Assembly (NCBI RefSeq): GCF_039545095.1
Contig: NZ_BAABRS010000002.1
Location: 620,001 to 684,000, forward strand
Source: Fodinibius salicampi
Lineage (GTDB): Bacteria > Bacteroidota > Rhodothermia > Balneolales > Balneolaceae
Reading direction: 5' to 3'
DNA: 64,000 nt
The notes beneath the pieces are model-generated. The model was not told the DNA's origin and searched no databases. It was given only the letters and a program-made list of their open reading frames with translations. This document shows, piece after piece, positions 9,558 to 20,230 of the stretch; position 1 is the first letter of the stretch, and the number at the start of each line of letters is the position of its first letter. Both the position numbers and the translations under genes were made by a program.

Positions 9558-10742
9558 ATGAAAATAAAAAAACAGTTAATTGAATTTAGTGGTATAATAA
9601 TTCTCATCGCCATATTAATATTGACAGCAGGAAGTAACCAGGTCAATGGGCAAGTAACCAATGTTAATGCTCATGAGCCTTCCAAGTCGTTATCTGAGAC
9701 TTATGATAGTATGTTTAAAATTGGTGTGGCGCTAAATAGGTGGCAAGTCAGGGGTGAAAATTCGCAGGCGGAGTCACTCATTAGAAAGCATTTCAATTCC
9801 ATTACGCCTGAAAACGAAATGAAATGGGCACGGATTCATCCCGAACCAGATGAATATAATTTTGAAGCCGCCGACCAGTTTGTAACATTTGGCGAAAATC
9901 GCGATATGTTTATTGTAGGCCATACGCTGGTTTGGCATTCTCAAATCCCGGATTGGACATTTTTGGATGAGAATGGAGATGAACTCGATAGCAAGGCGCT
10001 TCTTAAGCGTATGAAAGATCATATTGATACGGTAGTTGGACGCTACAAGGGGCGCGTTGATGCCTGGGATGTGGTGAACGAAGCGGCCACTTGGTCAGAT
10101 GGATTGCGACAGTCTAAATGGCTCGAAATTATTGGAGAAGAATATTTAGGCAAGGCGTTCCAATACGCTCATGAAGCGGATCCAGATGCTGAATTATATT
10201 ATAACGATTATAACCTGTGGGCACCCGATAAGCGTGAGACGGTGGTAAAAATGGTCAAGCGCCTTAAAGAAAACAACGTCCCGATCCACGGAGTGGGAAT
10301 GCAGGGACATTATGGCCTTGAAAGTCCTTCGCTCAAACAAATTGAGGAAAGTATTAAAGCATTTTCTGAACTGGGAGTAAAGGTGATGATTACCGAGCTT
10401 GATGTAAGCGTGTTACCCTCTCGGGATGACGTGAATGTGAGTTATAATCCTGATGAAAGGCAAGGGGCAGAGGCTGATGTTCCGGAGGCCCTAAACCCGT
10501 ACACAGAGGGATTGCCTGATTCTGTTCAGCAGCAACTTAAGAATCGTTATGTGGAACTGTTTGAACTTTTTAAAAAACACCAGGATAAAATAGGCCGGGT
10601 AACTTTTTGGGGATTGCATGATGGAGGTTCCTGGCTCAATAATTTTCCTATTCCCGGCAGAACAAATTATCCCCTGCTATTTAATCGTGAGTACCAGCCG
10701 AAAGCAGCGTTTCATGGTGTTTTGGAAGCAGCTGGGAATTAA
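9558..10742 (+). CDS. GH10 endo-1,4-beta-xylanase
   Basis: Secreted retaining xylanase of 394 aa that cuts the beta-1,4-xylan backbone. After a signal peptide (ends about residue 32) comes a single GH10 barrel. The acid/base E175 lies in WDVVNEA and the nucleophile E280 in ITELDV. The substrate-binding blocks NSITPENEMKW and GHTLVWHSQ are intact. No carbohydrate-binding module is present. The GH43 gene starts 21 bp downstream, so the two are probably co-transcribed and make xylo-oligosaccharides and then xylose or arabinose. Confidence 0.95.
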   Translation: MKIKKQLIEFSGIIILIAILILTAGSNQVNGQVTNVNAHEPSKSLSETYDSMFKIGVALNRWQVRGENSQAESLIRKHFNSITPENEMKWARIHPEPDEYNFEAADQFVTFGENRDMFIVGHTLVWHSQIPDWTFLDENGDELDSKALLKRMKDHIDTVVGRYKGRVDAWDVVNEAATWSDGLRQSKWLEIIGEEYLGKAFQYAHEADPDAELYYNDYNLWAPDKRETVVKMVKRLKENNVPIHGVGMQGHYGLESPSLKQIEESIKAFSELGVKVMITELDVSVLPSRDDVNVSYNPDERQGAEADVPEALNPYTEGLPDSVQQQLKNRYVELFELFKKHQDKIGRVTFWGLHDGGSWLNNFPIPGRTNYPLLFNREYQPKAAFHGVLEAAGN

Positions 10743-10763
10743 TGTAAAGTACAGTAATAAAAA

Positions 10764-12413
10764 ATGAATTCAACTACTTCATACTTGTTAAAAGGGACCT
10801 TCCTTCTTTTCCTGATTCTTTTAGCTCAAACGGGATTATCACAATCCATAGAGCCAGGTAAAAAAACAAATTCTACTACCTACGCACAGAATCCCGTGAT
10901 ATGGGCGGATGTTCCCGACCCGTCCATTATCCGGGTGGGAGATTCATATTACATGAGCAGCACAACCATGCATTTTAATCCCGGTGTCCCAATAATGAAA
11001 TCGAATGACTTGGTAAACTGGGAGATCGTCAATTATGTATATGATACTCTTGATGACAGTGATCCGTTTTTACTCCAAAACGGGCAGAATGCATATGGCG
11101 AAGGCACCTGGGCCAGCAGCCTGCGCTATCATAATGGGACGTTTTATTTAGCTACATTCTCGAACACTACGCAGCAAACATACATATTTACGACCGATGA
11201 TATTGAATCTGGCTCATGGGAGACTTTTACAATAAACCGATTATTCCATGATCCCTCTCTGTTTTTTGATGACGGCCGTGCTTTTCTGCTGTATGGCGTA
11301 GATGACATCAGGATTGTAGAACTGACATCTGATGCAACTACATTAAAACCAAATGGCGTTGACCGGGTACTCATTTCCGACTCGAAGAGCATTGCCGGAG
11401 ACAAGTTTTATGTGCCCGCCGAGGGAGCCCACATCAGAAAAATAAACGGGTATTATTATGTCTCACTCATTTCTTGGCCAGCCGGTGATGGTCGCACGCA
11501 GCTTACCTACCGGTCGGACAGCTTGCTGGGAGAGTATACAGGTAAGGTATCGCTGCAGGATGACGGGATCGCACAGGGTGGTCTTATTGACACTCCTGAA
11601 GGGGACTGGTATGGATTTTTGTTTCAAGATCATGGCTCAGTCGGTCGCATCCCCCAGTTGGTCCCTGTGCATTGGGAAAATAACTGGCCGATATTTGGTA
11701 TAAATGGTGAAGTTCCTGAGCAGCTGGATATTCAGGCTGAGGATGATGATCCTGCCGGTATTGTCGGCTCAGATGAGTTTGACGGGAATGCAGGACCTGC
11801 CCAGTACAATGAAGAAACATCTATTTTGAAGGGCTTGTCACTTGTTTGGCAGTGGAATCACAATCCGGATTCTGATCATTGGTCACTGAACGAACGCCCC
11901 GGCTACTTACGGCTAACTAACGCCGAGTTTGACACCAGCTGGGTTGATACCCGGAATACCCTGACCCAAAGAACATTTGGACCTCAGTCCACTGGCACTG
12001 TTTTGATGGATATCCAACATATGAAGAATGGGGATTATGCCGGTCTGGGTGCTTTGCAGGGTACGAACGGCTTTGTGGGCGTTAAAAAAGAGAATGGTGA
12101 AATGTATCTTATGATGATGAAAGCAACCCCTGAGGAGCAGGAGGAAATCGAGACTCTTCCACTGGAGCAGGACAAAGTGCACCTCCGCATTGCATTTAAC
12201 TTTGAAGATATGACTGACAAGGCCTATTTCTACTACAGCCTGGATGGGGAATCATGGCACCAAATTGGCGATATGTTGCAGATGGAGTATACGCTGGATC
12301 ACTTTGTGGGATACCGGTTTGCTCTGTTTAGCTATGCTACCAGGGAAACGGGGGGCTCCGTGGATTTTGATTATTTCAGGATTGAGCCCGGGCTGCTGAA
12401 TGAAGATGGTTAG
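10764..12413 (+). CDS. GH43 beta-xylosidase/arabinofuranosidase
   Basis: Secreted 549 aa enzyme with a signal peptide (about 1-27), a five-bladed propeller GH43 domain and a C-terminal jelly-roll (about 340-545) like the one on GH43 beta-xylosidases. The general base D52 is in VPDPSII and the general acid E220 in PAEGAHI. It acts on xylan-derived oligosaccharides made by the GH10 neighbour. Whether xylose or arabinose is released cannot be read from the sequence. Confidence 0.9.
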   Translation: MNSTTSYLLKGTFLLFLILLAQTGLSQSIEPGKKTNSTTYAQNPVIWADVPDPSIIRVGDSYYMSSTTMHFNPGVPIMKSNDLVNWEIVNYVYDTLDDSDPFLLQNGQNAYGEGTWASSLRYHNGTFYLATFSNTTQQTYIFTTDDIESGSWETFTINRLFHDPSLFFDDGRAFLLYGVDDIRIVELTSDATTLKPNGVDRVLISDSKSIAGDKFYVPAEGAHIRKINGYYYVSLISWPAGDGRTQLTYRSDSLLGEYTGKVSLQDDGIAQGGLIDTPEGDWYGFLFQDHGSVGRIPQLVPVHWENNWPIFGINGEVPEQLDIQAEDDDPAGIVGSDEFDGNAGPAQYNEETSILKGLSLVWQWNHNPDSDHWSLNERPGYLRLTNAEFDTSWVDTRNTLTQRTFGPQSTGTVLMDIQHMKNGDYAGLGALQGTNGFVGVKKENGEMYLMMMKATPEEQEEIETLPLEQDKVHLRIAFNFEDMTDKAYFYYSLDGESWHQIGDMLQMEYTLDHFVGYRFALFSYATRETGGSVDFDYFRIEPGLLNEDG

Positions 12414-12523
12414 ACCGCTACTGCTTTAGGCGACTAAATAATTTACCTGATCACCAATAATAAATGATTTATACTATAAAAAATTACTTTTAATAATAAT
12501 ATATCCAACGTCAACGCTTAACA

Positions 12524-14281
12524 ATGGTCACACAAATGTTTAAAAAATCCTTGATGCTACTGCCTGCATTTTTGTTACTGATGGCTGGTCAGGTTTGTTC
12601 GCAAGATCTGAGTCCATCCGCAGATAATCCGCCGGATACAGACCAATCTGATGCAACGGTCTCCGATCCGAAATTCGACTGGTATAAATATGTTGGGAAC
12701 GATCCGATTTACCGGGATCTTTCCGTAGGCCAGGATGAATATATCAATCCGATTAATTCCGGGTTTTATCCTGACCCAAGCATCACCCGGGCTGGCGACG
12801 ATTACTATATGGTCCATTCTTCCTTTAGTTATTATCCGGGCATCCCCATCTTCCACAGCAAAGACCTAATCAACTGGGAACAGATTGGTCATGTGCTAGA
12901 CCGGCCTTCACAACTGCAGGTGGATGGGCTGGGCATATCAGAAGGCGTGTTTGCCCCAACTATTGAGTACAATGATGGTACCTTTTATGTAGTAAACACG
13001 ATTGTTGGGGGCGGCGGCAACTTTATCGTTACAACGGATGATCCCGCCGGAGATTGGTCAGATCCAATGTGGCTGAATGGAGTGGGCGGTATTGATCCTT
13101 CCCTCTTTTTTGATGATGACGGAACCACCTATATTCTGAACAATGATGCGCCTGAAGGTGAACCGCTCTATCAAGGGCACCGTGCCATCTGGATTCGGCC
13201 GTATGACCTTGAAGCAAACCAGCCAGCTGGAGAGGCCAAGGTGATTGTAAATGGCGGTGTAGATATTAGCGAGCAGCCAATCTGGATCGAGGGTCCGCAC
13301 ATGATGAAAGTGAACGGGGAATACATCCTGCACAACGCTGAAGGGGGGACCGGTCCTCAGCACTCCCAGGTAGTGTTCAAGGGAGATGACCCGATGGGTC
13401 CATTTGAGCCGTGGGATCAGAATCCCATCCTGACTCAGCGCCATATCTCACCCAACCGTGAGTTTCCCGTGGAATATGTAGGGCATGCTGACATGGTGGA
13501 AACCCAGAACGGCGAGTGGTGGGCTATATTCCTGGGAGTTCGCCCGTATGACGGCTCTAACTTTAACACAGGTCGTGAGACGTTCCTGCTGCCGGTTACC
13601 TGGACGGAGGACAACTGGCCCACTATCCTGGACTATGAAAGTAAAGAGACCGTGCCGGTGAAATTGGAACGCCCTGATCTGCCGCTGAGTGAAGAACCCG
13701 TACCGCCAAATAATGGCAACTTTACTTACACTGATGATTTTGAAAGCCCGGAACTGGCCGACTATTGGACTATGATCCGTACTCCTCAGTCAGAATGGTG
13801 GAATATTTCGGATGATGGACAACTTGAGATTGAGTCTCGATCTGAGATAATCAGTGGTCGCGGCAATCCGTCATTTATCGGGAAACGGCAAAAGAACGCC
13901 TATGCTACGGTATCCACAAAAATGACATTTGATCCTAAAGTAGAAGGTAATGTGGCCGGTTTGGTGGCTTTCCAGGGAGAAAACTATTATTACCTGCTCG
14001 GCGTAACGGCCAATGAAGAAGGCCAGTATGAGATCTACCTGGAGAAATCCGAAGGCAATCAAAAAGAGATCATTGCTTCTGAGGTGATTGAAGACAACCC
14101 GGATAACAAATACTACCTAAAAATTCAGGCACGGGGCGCCGAATACGATTTCTCATACGGAATCGGTGAAGACGACTGGCAACCCTTGTACCAGGGTGCC
14201 GACGGAACGATTCTCAGTACCACCAAAGCCGGTGGATTCGTGGGAACCGTTATAGGTATGTATGCCTACACGCCTGAATAG
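12524..14281 (+). CDS. GH43 family glycosidase (second copy)
   Basis: Secreted 585 aa protein. The propeller domain has base D84 in GFYPDPSI and acid E256 in WIEGPHMM, and a C-terminal concanavalin-like beta-sandwich spans about 405-585. The signal peptide reads better from the internal ATG at 12536 (MFKKSLMLLP), so translation may begin there. It differs clearly from the preceding GH43, which suggests a different linkage (beta-xyloside or alpha-L-arabinofuranoside). It forms part of the xylan degradation block. Confidence 0.88.
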   Translation: MVTQMFKKSLMLLPAFLLLMAGQVCSQDLSPSADNPPDTDQSDATVSDPKFDWYKYVGNDPIYRDLSVGQDEYINPINSGFYPDPSITRAGDDYYMVHSSFSYYPGIPIFHSKDLINWEQIGHVLDRPSQLQVDGLGISEGVFAPTIEYNDGTFYVVNTIVGGGGNFIVTTDDPAGDWSDPMWLNGVGGIDPSLFFDDDGTTYILNNDAPEGEPLYQGHRAIWIRPYDLEANQPAGEAKVIVNGGVDISEQPIWIEGPHMMKVNGEYILHNAEGGTGPQHSQVVFKGDDPMGPFEPWDQNPILTQRHISPNREFPVEYVGHADMVETQNGEWWAIFLGVRPYDGSNFNTGRETFLLPVTWTEDNWPTILDYESKETVPVKLERPDLPLSEEPVPPNNGNFTYTDDFESPELADYWTMIRTPQSEWWNISDDGQLEIESRSEIISGRGNPSFIGKRQKNAYATVSTKMTFDPKVEGNVAGLVAFQGENYYYLLGVTANEEGQYEIYLEKSEGNQKEIIASEVIEDNPDNKYYLKIQARGAEYDFSYGIGEDDWQPLYQGADGTILSTTKAGGFVGTVIGMYAYTPE

Positions 14282-14532
14282 AGAGAAGAAATTGATAAAT
14301 GATGCCGGTTCTTTCTATCGGCAATGGATATAATAACAAATTACCACTCGGTGTCGTATGAAAGCGATGCCGGTTTTTACTAGCTTGATACCAGAAGGTT
14401 TGGAAATACTACCGTTTTAGACCTCTTATTTCATAGAAGGGATTTGGGGGCAAAACAATAATATTTTATGAGCTCTTTTATAATTTCAGGGCTCGGAATG
14501 GATTCGCTTCACTCAAATATTGTAGAAGAAAA

Positions 14533-15474
14533 ATGCGAAAAAAAAGTTTTTTACTGATCCAGAAAATGTCGGTGATAGCAACGTTTATCTTTTTGCTGTT
14601 ACTATCGCCTGGTATATTGCATGCTCAGCAGGTTATTAAATTGTATCCCGGTGCCATTCCTAGCGCAAAAAGCAGTGATCTTACAGAGTCAGACACGGAT
14701 GTAACGACGGGCATGTTTCGCGAAGTGATAACGCCTACTCTGGAAATGTTTGCTCCTGAGAAAGATAAAGCTACGGGTGCAGCTGTTGTGATCTGTCCCG
14801 GCGGCGGTTACAGTGTGTTGGTGTATGAGGGCGAAGGAGTAACTACAGCCAGAGAATTTGCCAACAATGGCGTAACTGCATTCGTGTTGAAATATCGACT
14901 CCCCCGGGATGCCACCATGGAGAATAAAACAATAGGTCCGCTGCAAGACGCTCAACAAGCGATCAAGGTGGTACGCGAAAATGCGGATAAATGGGGTATT
15001 GATAAAGATAAGATCGGGATTATGGGATTTTCGGCGGGGGGACATCTGGCGTCAACGGCCGCCACGCATTTTGAAGAAGCCTTGATCCCCAATGAAAATA
15101 ACACCAGCCTGCGACCTGATTTCCAGATTTTGATCTATCCAGTAATTAGCATGCAGGATAGTCTTACTCACGGTGGATCGCGCAACAATTTGTTGGGTGG
15201 AGCGCCTCCACAAGAACTAACTGACGAGTACTCAAATGAGTTGCAGGTTGCCCCAAATAGTCCTCCGGCCTACATCACTCATGCAGGAGATGATGAGCTG
15301 GTAGTGGTTGATAACAGCATCGATTATTACGAGAGCTTGCAGCATCACAAAGTGCCGGCAGAGTTACACCTGTACCCCAGAGGCGGGCATGGATTTGTGT
15401 TAGCAGAACCAACCGGGGAGTGGATGGCTCCCATTTTCAAATGGATGACAAATTCTGAATGGATGGGCAATTAA
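14533..15474 (+). CDS. Secreted alpha/beta hydrolase, probable acetyl-xylan esterase
   Basis: A 313 aa serine hydrolase with signal peptide MRKKSFLL...ILHAQ (about 1-32). It shows the oxyanion-hole segment CPGGGY (89-93), nucleophile S167 in GFSAGG, a likely acid in HAGDDELVV and catalytic His in RGGHGF. This arrangement is typical of the BD-FAE/acetyl-xylan-esterase-like group found in polysaccharide loci. It probably removes acetyl or feruloyl groups so that the GH10 and GH43 enzymes can act. The exact ester is unknown. Confidence 0.82.
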   Translation: MRKKSFLLIQKMSVIATFIFLLLLSPGILHAQQVIKLYPGAIPSAKSSDLTESDTDVTTGMFREVITPTLEMFAPEKDKATGAAVVICPGGGYSVLVYEGEGVTTAREFANNGVTAFVLKYRLPRDATMENKTIGPLQDAQQAIKVVRENADKWGIDKDKIGIMGFSAGGHLASTAATHFEEALIPNENNTSLRPDFQILIYPVISMQDSLTHGGSRNNLLGGAPPQELTDEYSNELQVAPNSPPAYITHAGDDELVVVDNSIDYYESLQHHKVPAELHLYPRGGHGFVLAEPTGEWMAPIFKWMTNSEWMGN

Positions 15475-15573
15475 TTCAAATTTGTAAAGACTTCGAGGTC
15501 GTCCCATTTAATTCTATTTACCGGGATTTTTATCAACAACTAATCAACAATTATTAAATAACCACTTAACAAC

Positions 15574-17508
15574 ATGCGAACATTACTTGTTTTATGCTGT
15601 ATGCTGATGGCATCAGTGGCGTATTCACAGAATTCCATGACGGTATCCAGTCCTGATGGTAACTTGGAATTAAATGTATCGGTCAACAACGGCAATCCGG
15701 TTTATTCAGTTACCTATAACGGGAAAACCATGCTCGAAAACTCTCCACTGGGATTGGTGACCAACGAAGGGGATTTCAGATCCGGGATGCGTTTTGTGGA
15801 GTCAACAACCGGTAAGGTTGACAAGGAATATACTCAGCGAAAAATCAAGCAATCGTTTGTTCAATACCAGGCAAATACTTTGAATGTTACCCTGGAAAAT
15901 GCAGGAGAAAAGCAGATCTCAGTCTTATTCCAGGTAAGCAACAATGACATTGCATTCCGCTATGAATTTCCCGTCTGGGGAGATAGAAGGGCTGCTGTCG
16001 TTGAAGAAGAGGCCACGGGTTTCAAGTTTCCTTCTACTGCCATGGCATTCCTTTCGCCAATGATGACTCCAATGACCGGCTTCGCGCGCACTGCTCCCAG
16101 CTACGAGAGCGGATATGTTGCCGACGAACCGATGGAAAATACCAACGCTGATTATGGGTATGTTTATCCCGGCCTTTTCCGTGTAGGAGATGCTGGATGG
16201 GTACTGCTTTCAGAAACAGGCGTAGGAAGTAATTACAACGCTTCTCATCTAAGCAGCTACAGCAATGGGGGGTACACGGTTGAATATCCCAGTGCTGCAC
16301 AGAACAATGGCTTTGGAAGTACGGGAGCACAAATTGGCCTGCCGGGTACTACGCCCTGGCGTACCATTACGATTGGAGAGACTCTGAAACCAATTGTTGA
16401 AACAACTATTTCATGGGATGTTGTTGATCCGCTTTACGAGCCCTCTCAGTTATATGAATTTGGTCGTGGCACCTGGAGTTGGATTATCTGGCAGGACAAC
16501 AGCATGAATTATGAGGATCAAGTAACCTACATAGATCTGGCCGCCGCCCTCGATTTTGAATTTATACTGATTGACGCGTGGTGGGATGAAAATATTGGCT
16601 ATGAAAGGATGGAAGAGCTGGTACGATACGCCCGGTCGAAAGATGTAGGTGTGTTTCTTTGGTATAACTCCAACGGCGTAGTCAATGATGCCCCGCAGAC
16701 GCCCAGAAATAAGATGCATACCTCCATAGCCCGCAAAAAGGAGATGGAATGGCTGCAGGAAATTGGCGTTGAAGGGATAAAAGTGGATTTCATGGGTGGA
16801 GACAAACAGACCACCATGCGCTTGTATGAAAACATTCTTTCGGATGCCAATGATCACGGGTTACAGGTGATCTTTCATGGTACCACGCTTCCCCGCGGCT
16901 GGGAACGCATGTATCCCAATTTTGTAGGAAATGAGGCGGTTCTCGCATCAGAAATGCTTGTATTTGTAGAGGACGTTCGCCAAAAAGAGGCATTCTACGC
17001 CTCACTGCATCCATTTATCCGTAATTCAGTGGCCAGCATGGAGTTTGGCGGCGTCGTACTTAACGACTATCTGAATAAAGGAAACCAGCGAGGTCAAAAG
17101 CGGCAAACCACTGATGCCTTCCAACTGGCCACAGGTGTGCTCTTCCAGAACCCGGTGCAGATGTTTGCCCTGACCCCCAACAACCTGCATGATGTACCAG
17201 ATTTTGAACTGGATTTCATGCGTAATTTGCCCACCACGTGGGATGAGACGGTATTCCTGGATGGATACCCGGGTAAATACACCGTTCTTGCTCGTCGTCA
17301 TGGTCAACAGTGGTACATTGCAGGCGTAAACGCTGAAACGTCAGCCAAGGAGTTAACGCTGGAGCTCCCGATGTTAGCTGGTCAAGAAGTAGCTATGTAC
17401 AATGACGATAGTGATAAAGAGACGTACATGGAGCAAATAGAAGTTCCTGAGGATGGCGAACTCGTGATTACCATTCAGCCGAATGGCGGGTTTGTACTCA
17501 CGGATTAG
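15574..17508 (+). CDS. GH97 alpha-glycosidase, probably retaining alpha-galactosidase type
   Basis: Secreted, calcium-dependent GH97 enzyme of 644 aa with signal peptide (1-19), an N-terminal beta-sandwich (about 20-280), a catalytic barrel (about 285-560) and a C-terminal beta-domain. D405 in GIKVDFMGGDKQ sits where retaining GH97 members carry their Asp nucleophile. Inverting SusB-like alpha-glucosidases use Glu bases elsewhere, so alpha-galactosidase is favoured. The block HGTTLPRGWERMYPN is typical of the family. It may remove alpha-galactosyl side chains of hemicellulose. Confidence 0.88.
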   Translation: MRTLLVLCCMLMASVAYSQNSMTVSSPDGNLELNVSVNNGNPVYSVTYNGKTMLENSPLGLVTNEGDFRSGMRFVESTTGKVDKEYTQRKIKQSFVQYQANTLNVTLENAGEKQISVLFQVSNNDIAFRYEFPVWGDRRAAVVEEEATGFKFPSTAMAFLSPMMTPMTGFARTAPSYESGYVADEPMENTNADYGYVYPGLFRVGDAGWVLLSETGVGSNYNASHLSSYSNGGYTVEYPSAAQNNGFGSTGAQIGLPGTTPWRTITIGETLKPIVETTISWDVVDPLYEPSQLYEFGRGTWSWIIWQDNSMNYEDQVTYIDLAAALDFEFILIDAWWDENIGYERMEELVRYARSKDVGVFLWYNSNGVVNDAPQTPRNKMHTSIARKKEMEWLQEIGVEGIKVDFMGGDKQTTMRLYENILSDANDHGLQVIFHGTTLPRGWERMYPNFVGNEAVLASEMLVFVEDVRQKEAFYASLHPFIRNSVASMEFGGVVLNDYLNKGNQRGQKRQTTDAFQLATGVLFQNPVQMFALTPNNLHDVPDFELDFMRNLPTTWDETVFLDGYPGKYTVLARRHGQQWYIAGVNAETSAKELTLELPMLAGQEVAMYNDDSDKETYMEQIEVPEDGELVITIQPNGGFVLTD

Positions 17509-17566
17509 TTTTTGAGTAAGTGGGTTTTTAGAAAATCAAAAATATTTATCAGCAATTACACCATAA

Positions 17567-18433
<867 letters not shown>

Positions 18434-18497
18434 CTAAACGAGCATACCCACTACTCATTATTAGTCAAAGGCTGATAATCAACAAGTATTAAACGTT

Positions 18498-20024
18498 ATG
18501 GAAATTAAAAACAACCAAAAGTTAGTTGTTCTGATTCTTTGTGGTTTTATAACCTTTGTAGGTTGTACCAAAACTTCAAACAAGGATCGGCAATCTGCCA
18601 AAGTGGATTATAAGTCAAATTGGGAATCCCTAAGCCAGTATAACCCCGAACCGGAATGGTTCCGGGATGCTAAATTTGGGATCTATTTTCACTGGGGGAT
18701 GTATTCAGTTCCTGCCTACGACAGCGAATGGTATCCCCGGAATATGTATATCAAAGAACATGCGGCCTATAAACATCACGTTGATACTTATGGTTCGCCA
18801 CTTGAGTTTGAGTACGCTGATTTTGCTCCTGACTTTAAGGCTGAGAAATTTAATGCCGAGGAATGGGCTAAACTCTTCAAGCAGGCTGGTGCGCAATATG
18901 CTGGTCCGGTGGCAGAACACCATGATGGCTTTTCTATGTGGGACAGCGAGTACACGGAATGGGACGTAGTAGATAAAGGTCCCAAGCGTGATATTACCGG
19001 TGAACTGGCAAAGGCTATTCGTGGAGAGGGAATGAAGTTTGTTACTACCTTTCACCATGCTCGTAATAATCTATGGAAGCCCGAAGGGGAAGGCTGGACG
19101 GGGCATTACGAATATGTGAAGAAGGATTTTCCATCCCTCTTGGAGAATGAGGAAAATGCCTTTTTATATGGATATATGTCCCGCGAAAAGTTTTTGGAGC
19201 TTTGGAGTAATAAGTTGAAAGAAGTCATTGACAAATATCAGCCGGACCTGATGTGGTTTGATTCTTGGCTGCATGAGATTCCTGACAGTGTCAAGACCGA
19301 TTACTTAGCGTATTACTTCAATAAGGCTCATGAATGGAATGAAGATGTCGTTGTAACGTATAAACAGGAAGATTTGCCTTCCGATGTAGGAGTAAAGGAT
19401 TTTGAAAAAGGTAGAGCTGGCGAAAAGCTTGAACAGGCCTTTTTAACTGATGATACGATTAGCAAGGGCAGTTGGTCTTATACCGAAGGATTAACAATAA
19501 AGAGCACTTCCGTTGTACTGCATTCCCTGATTGATATTGTAAGTAAAAATGGACAACTGTTGTTGAATATTTCTCCCAAAGCAGATGGTAGTATTCCTGA
19601 AAATCAAAAGCAAGTACTTTGGGAAATAGGAGATTGGTTGGACGTGAATGGCGAAGCGATATATGGTACACGCCCTTGGGAGATTTATGGAGAAGGACCT
19701 ACTAAATTGAAGAAGGGACCCTTCGAAGGTTTTACTGATGCAGGAGAGTATACATGGGAGGATATCCGGTATACCCAAAAAGGAAGTTCAATATATGCCA
19801 TATTGCTGGGTTGGCCCGGAGCTAATCAGCAGGTAGAACTGAAAGCATTTGCCCGTGATAGTCTTAAGCAGCCGCCGTCAGTTTCTAATATTTCGGTACT
19901 CGGTAGTGATGAAGATATAAAATGGAATTTGACTGATGACCAATTGGAAGTGCAGACTCCTTCAAGAATATCTAACCCAAAGGCAGTTGTTTTTAAAGTA
20001 ACCACTCGAAACGGATCCATATAA
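18498..20024 (+). CDS. GH29 alpha-L-fucosidase lipoprotein
   Basis: Second complete fucosidase (508 aa). The signal ends in FVGC, so Cys23 is probably lipidated and the enzyme anchored to a membrane. PEWFRDAKFGIYFHWGMYS and AEHHDGF match the family and D255 in MWFDSW is the expected nucleophile. The C-terminal domain (about 400-508) ends in the motif that also survives in the GH29 scrap at 5250-5387, so that scrap derives from this subgroup and not from the fucosidase at 2425. Confidence 0.92.
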   Translation: MEIKNNQKLVVLILCGFITFVGCTKTSNKDRQSAKVDYKSNWESLSQYNPEPEWFRDAKFGIYFHWGMYSVPAYDSEWYPRNMYIKEHAAYKHHVDTYGSPLEFEYADFAPDFKAEKFNAEEWAKLFKQAGAQYAGPVAEHHDGFSMWDSEYTEWDVVDKGPKRDITGELAKAIRGEGMKFVTTFHHARNNLWKPEGEGWTGHYEYVKKDFPSLLENEENAFLYGYMSREKFLELWSNKLKEVIDKYQPDLMWFDSWLHEIPDSVKTDYLAYYFNKAHEWNEDVVVTYKQEDLPSDVGVKDFEKGRAGEKLEQAFLTDDTISKGSWSYTEGLTIKSTSVVLHSLIDIVSKNGQLLLNISPKADGSIPENQKQVLWEIGDWLDVNGEAIYGTRPWEIYGEGPTKLKKGPFEGFTDAGEYTWEDIRYTQKGSSIYAILLGWPGANQQVELKAFARDSLKQPPSVSNISVLGSDEDIKWNLTDDQLEVQTPSRISNPKAVVFKVTTRNGSI

Positions 20025-20230
20025 GGGTAAGCTATTTAGATTAGTATCGAGCTGGAAGTGGAATTGAAAAAGTTGGAAATAGTTGGTTTTTATAACAGAT
20101 TTATACTATATGATTATTGCCTCTCTCTTTTAGTTTTGAGTTATTGATAAATCTGAGATGCTGGATGATCTCAAAATTATCGCAAAATTTTTGGAATCGT
20201 AACTTGTAACCGCATATAAATCTGAGTTAA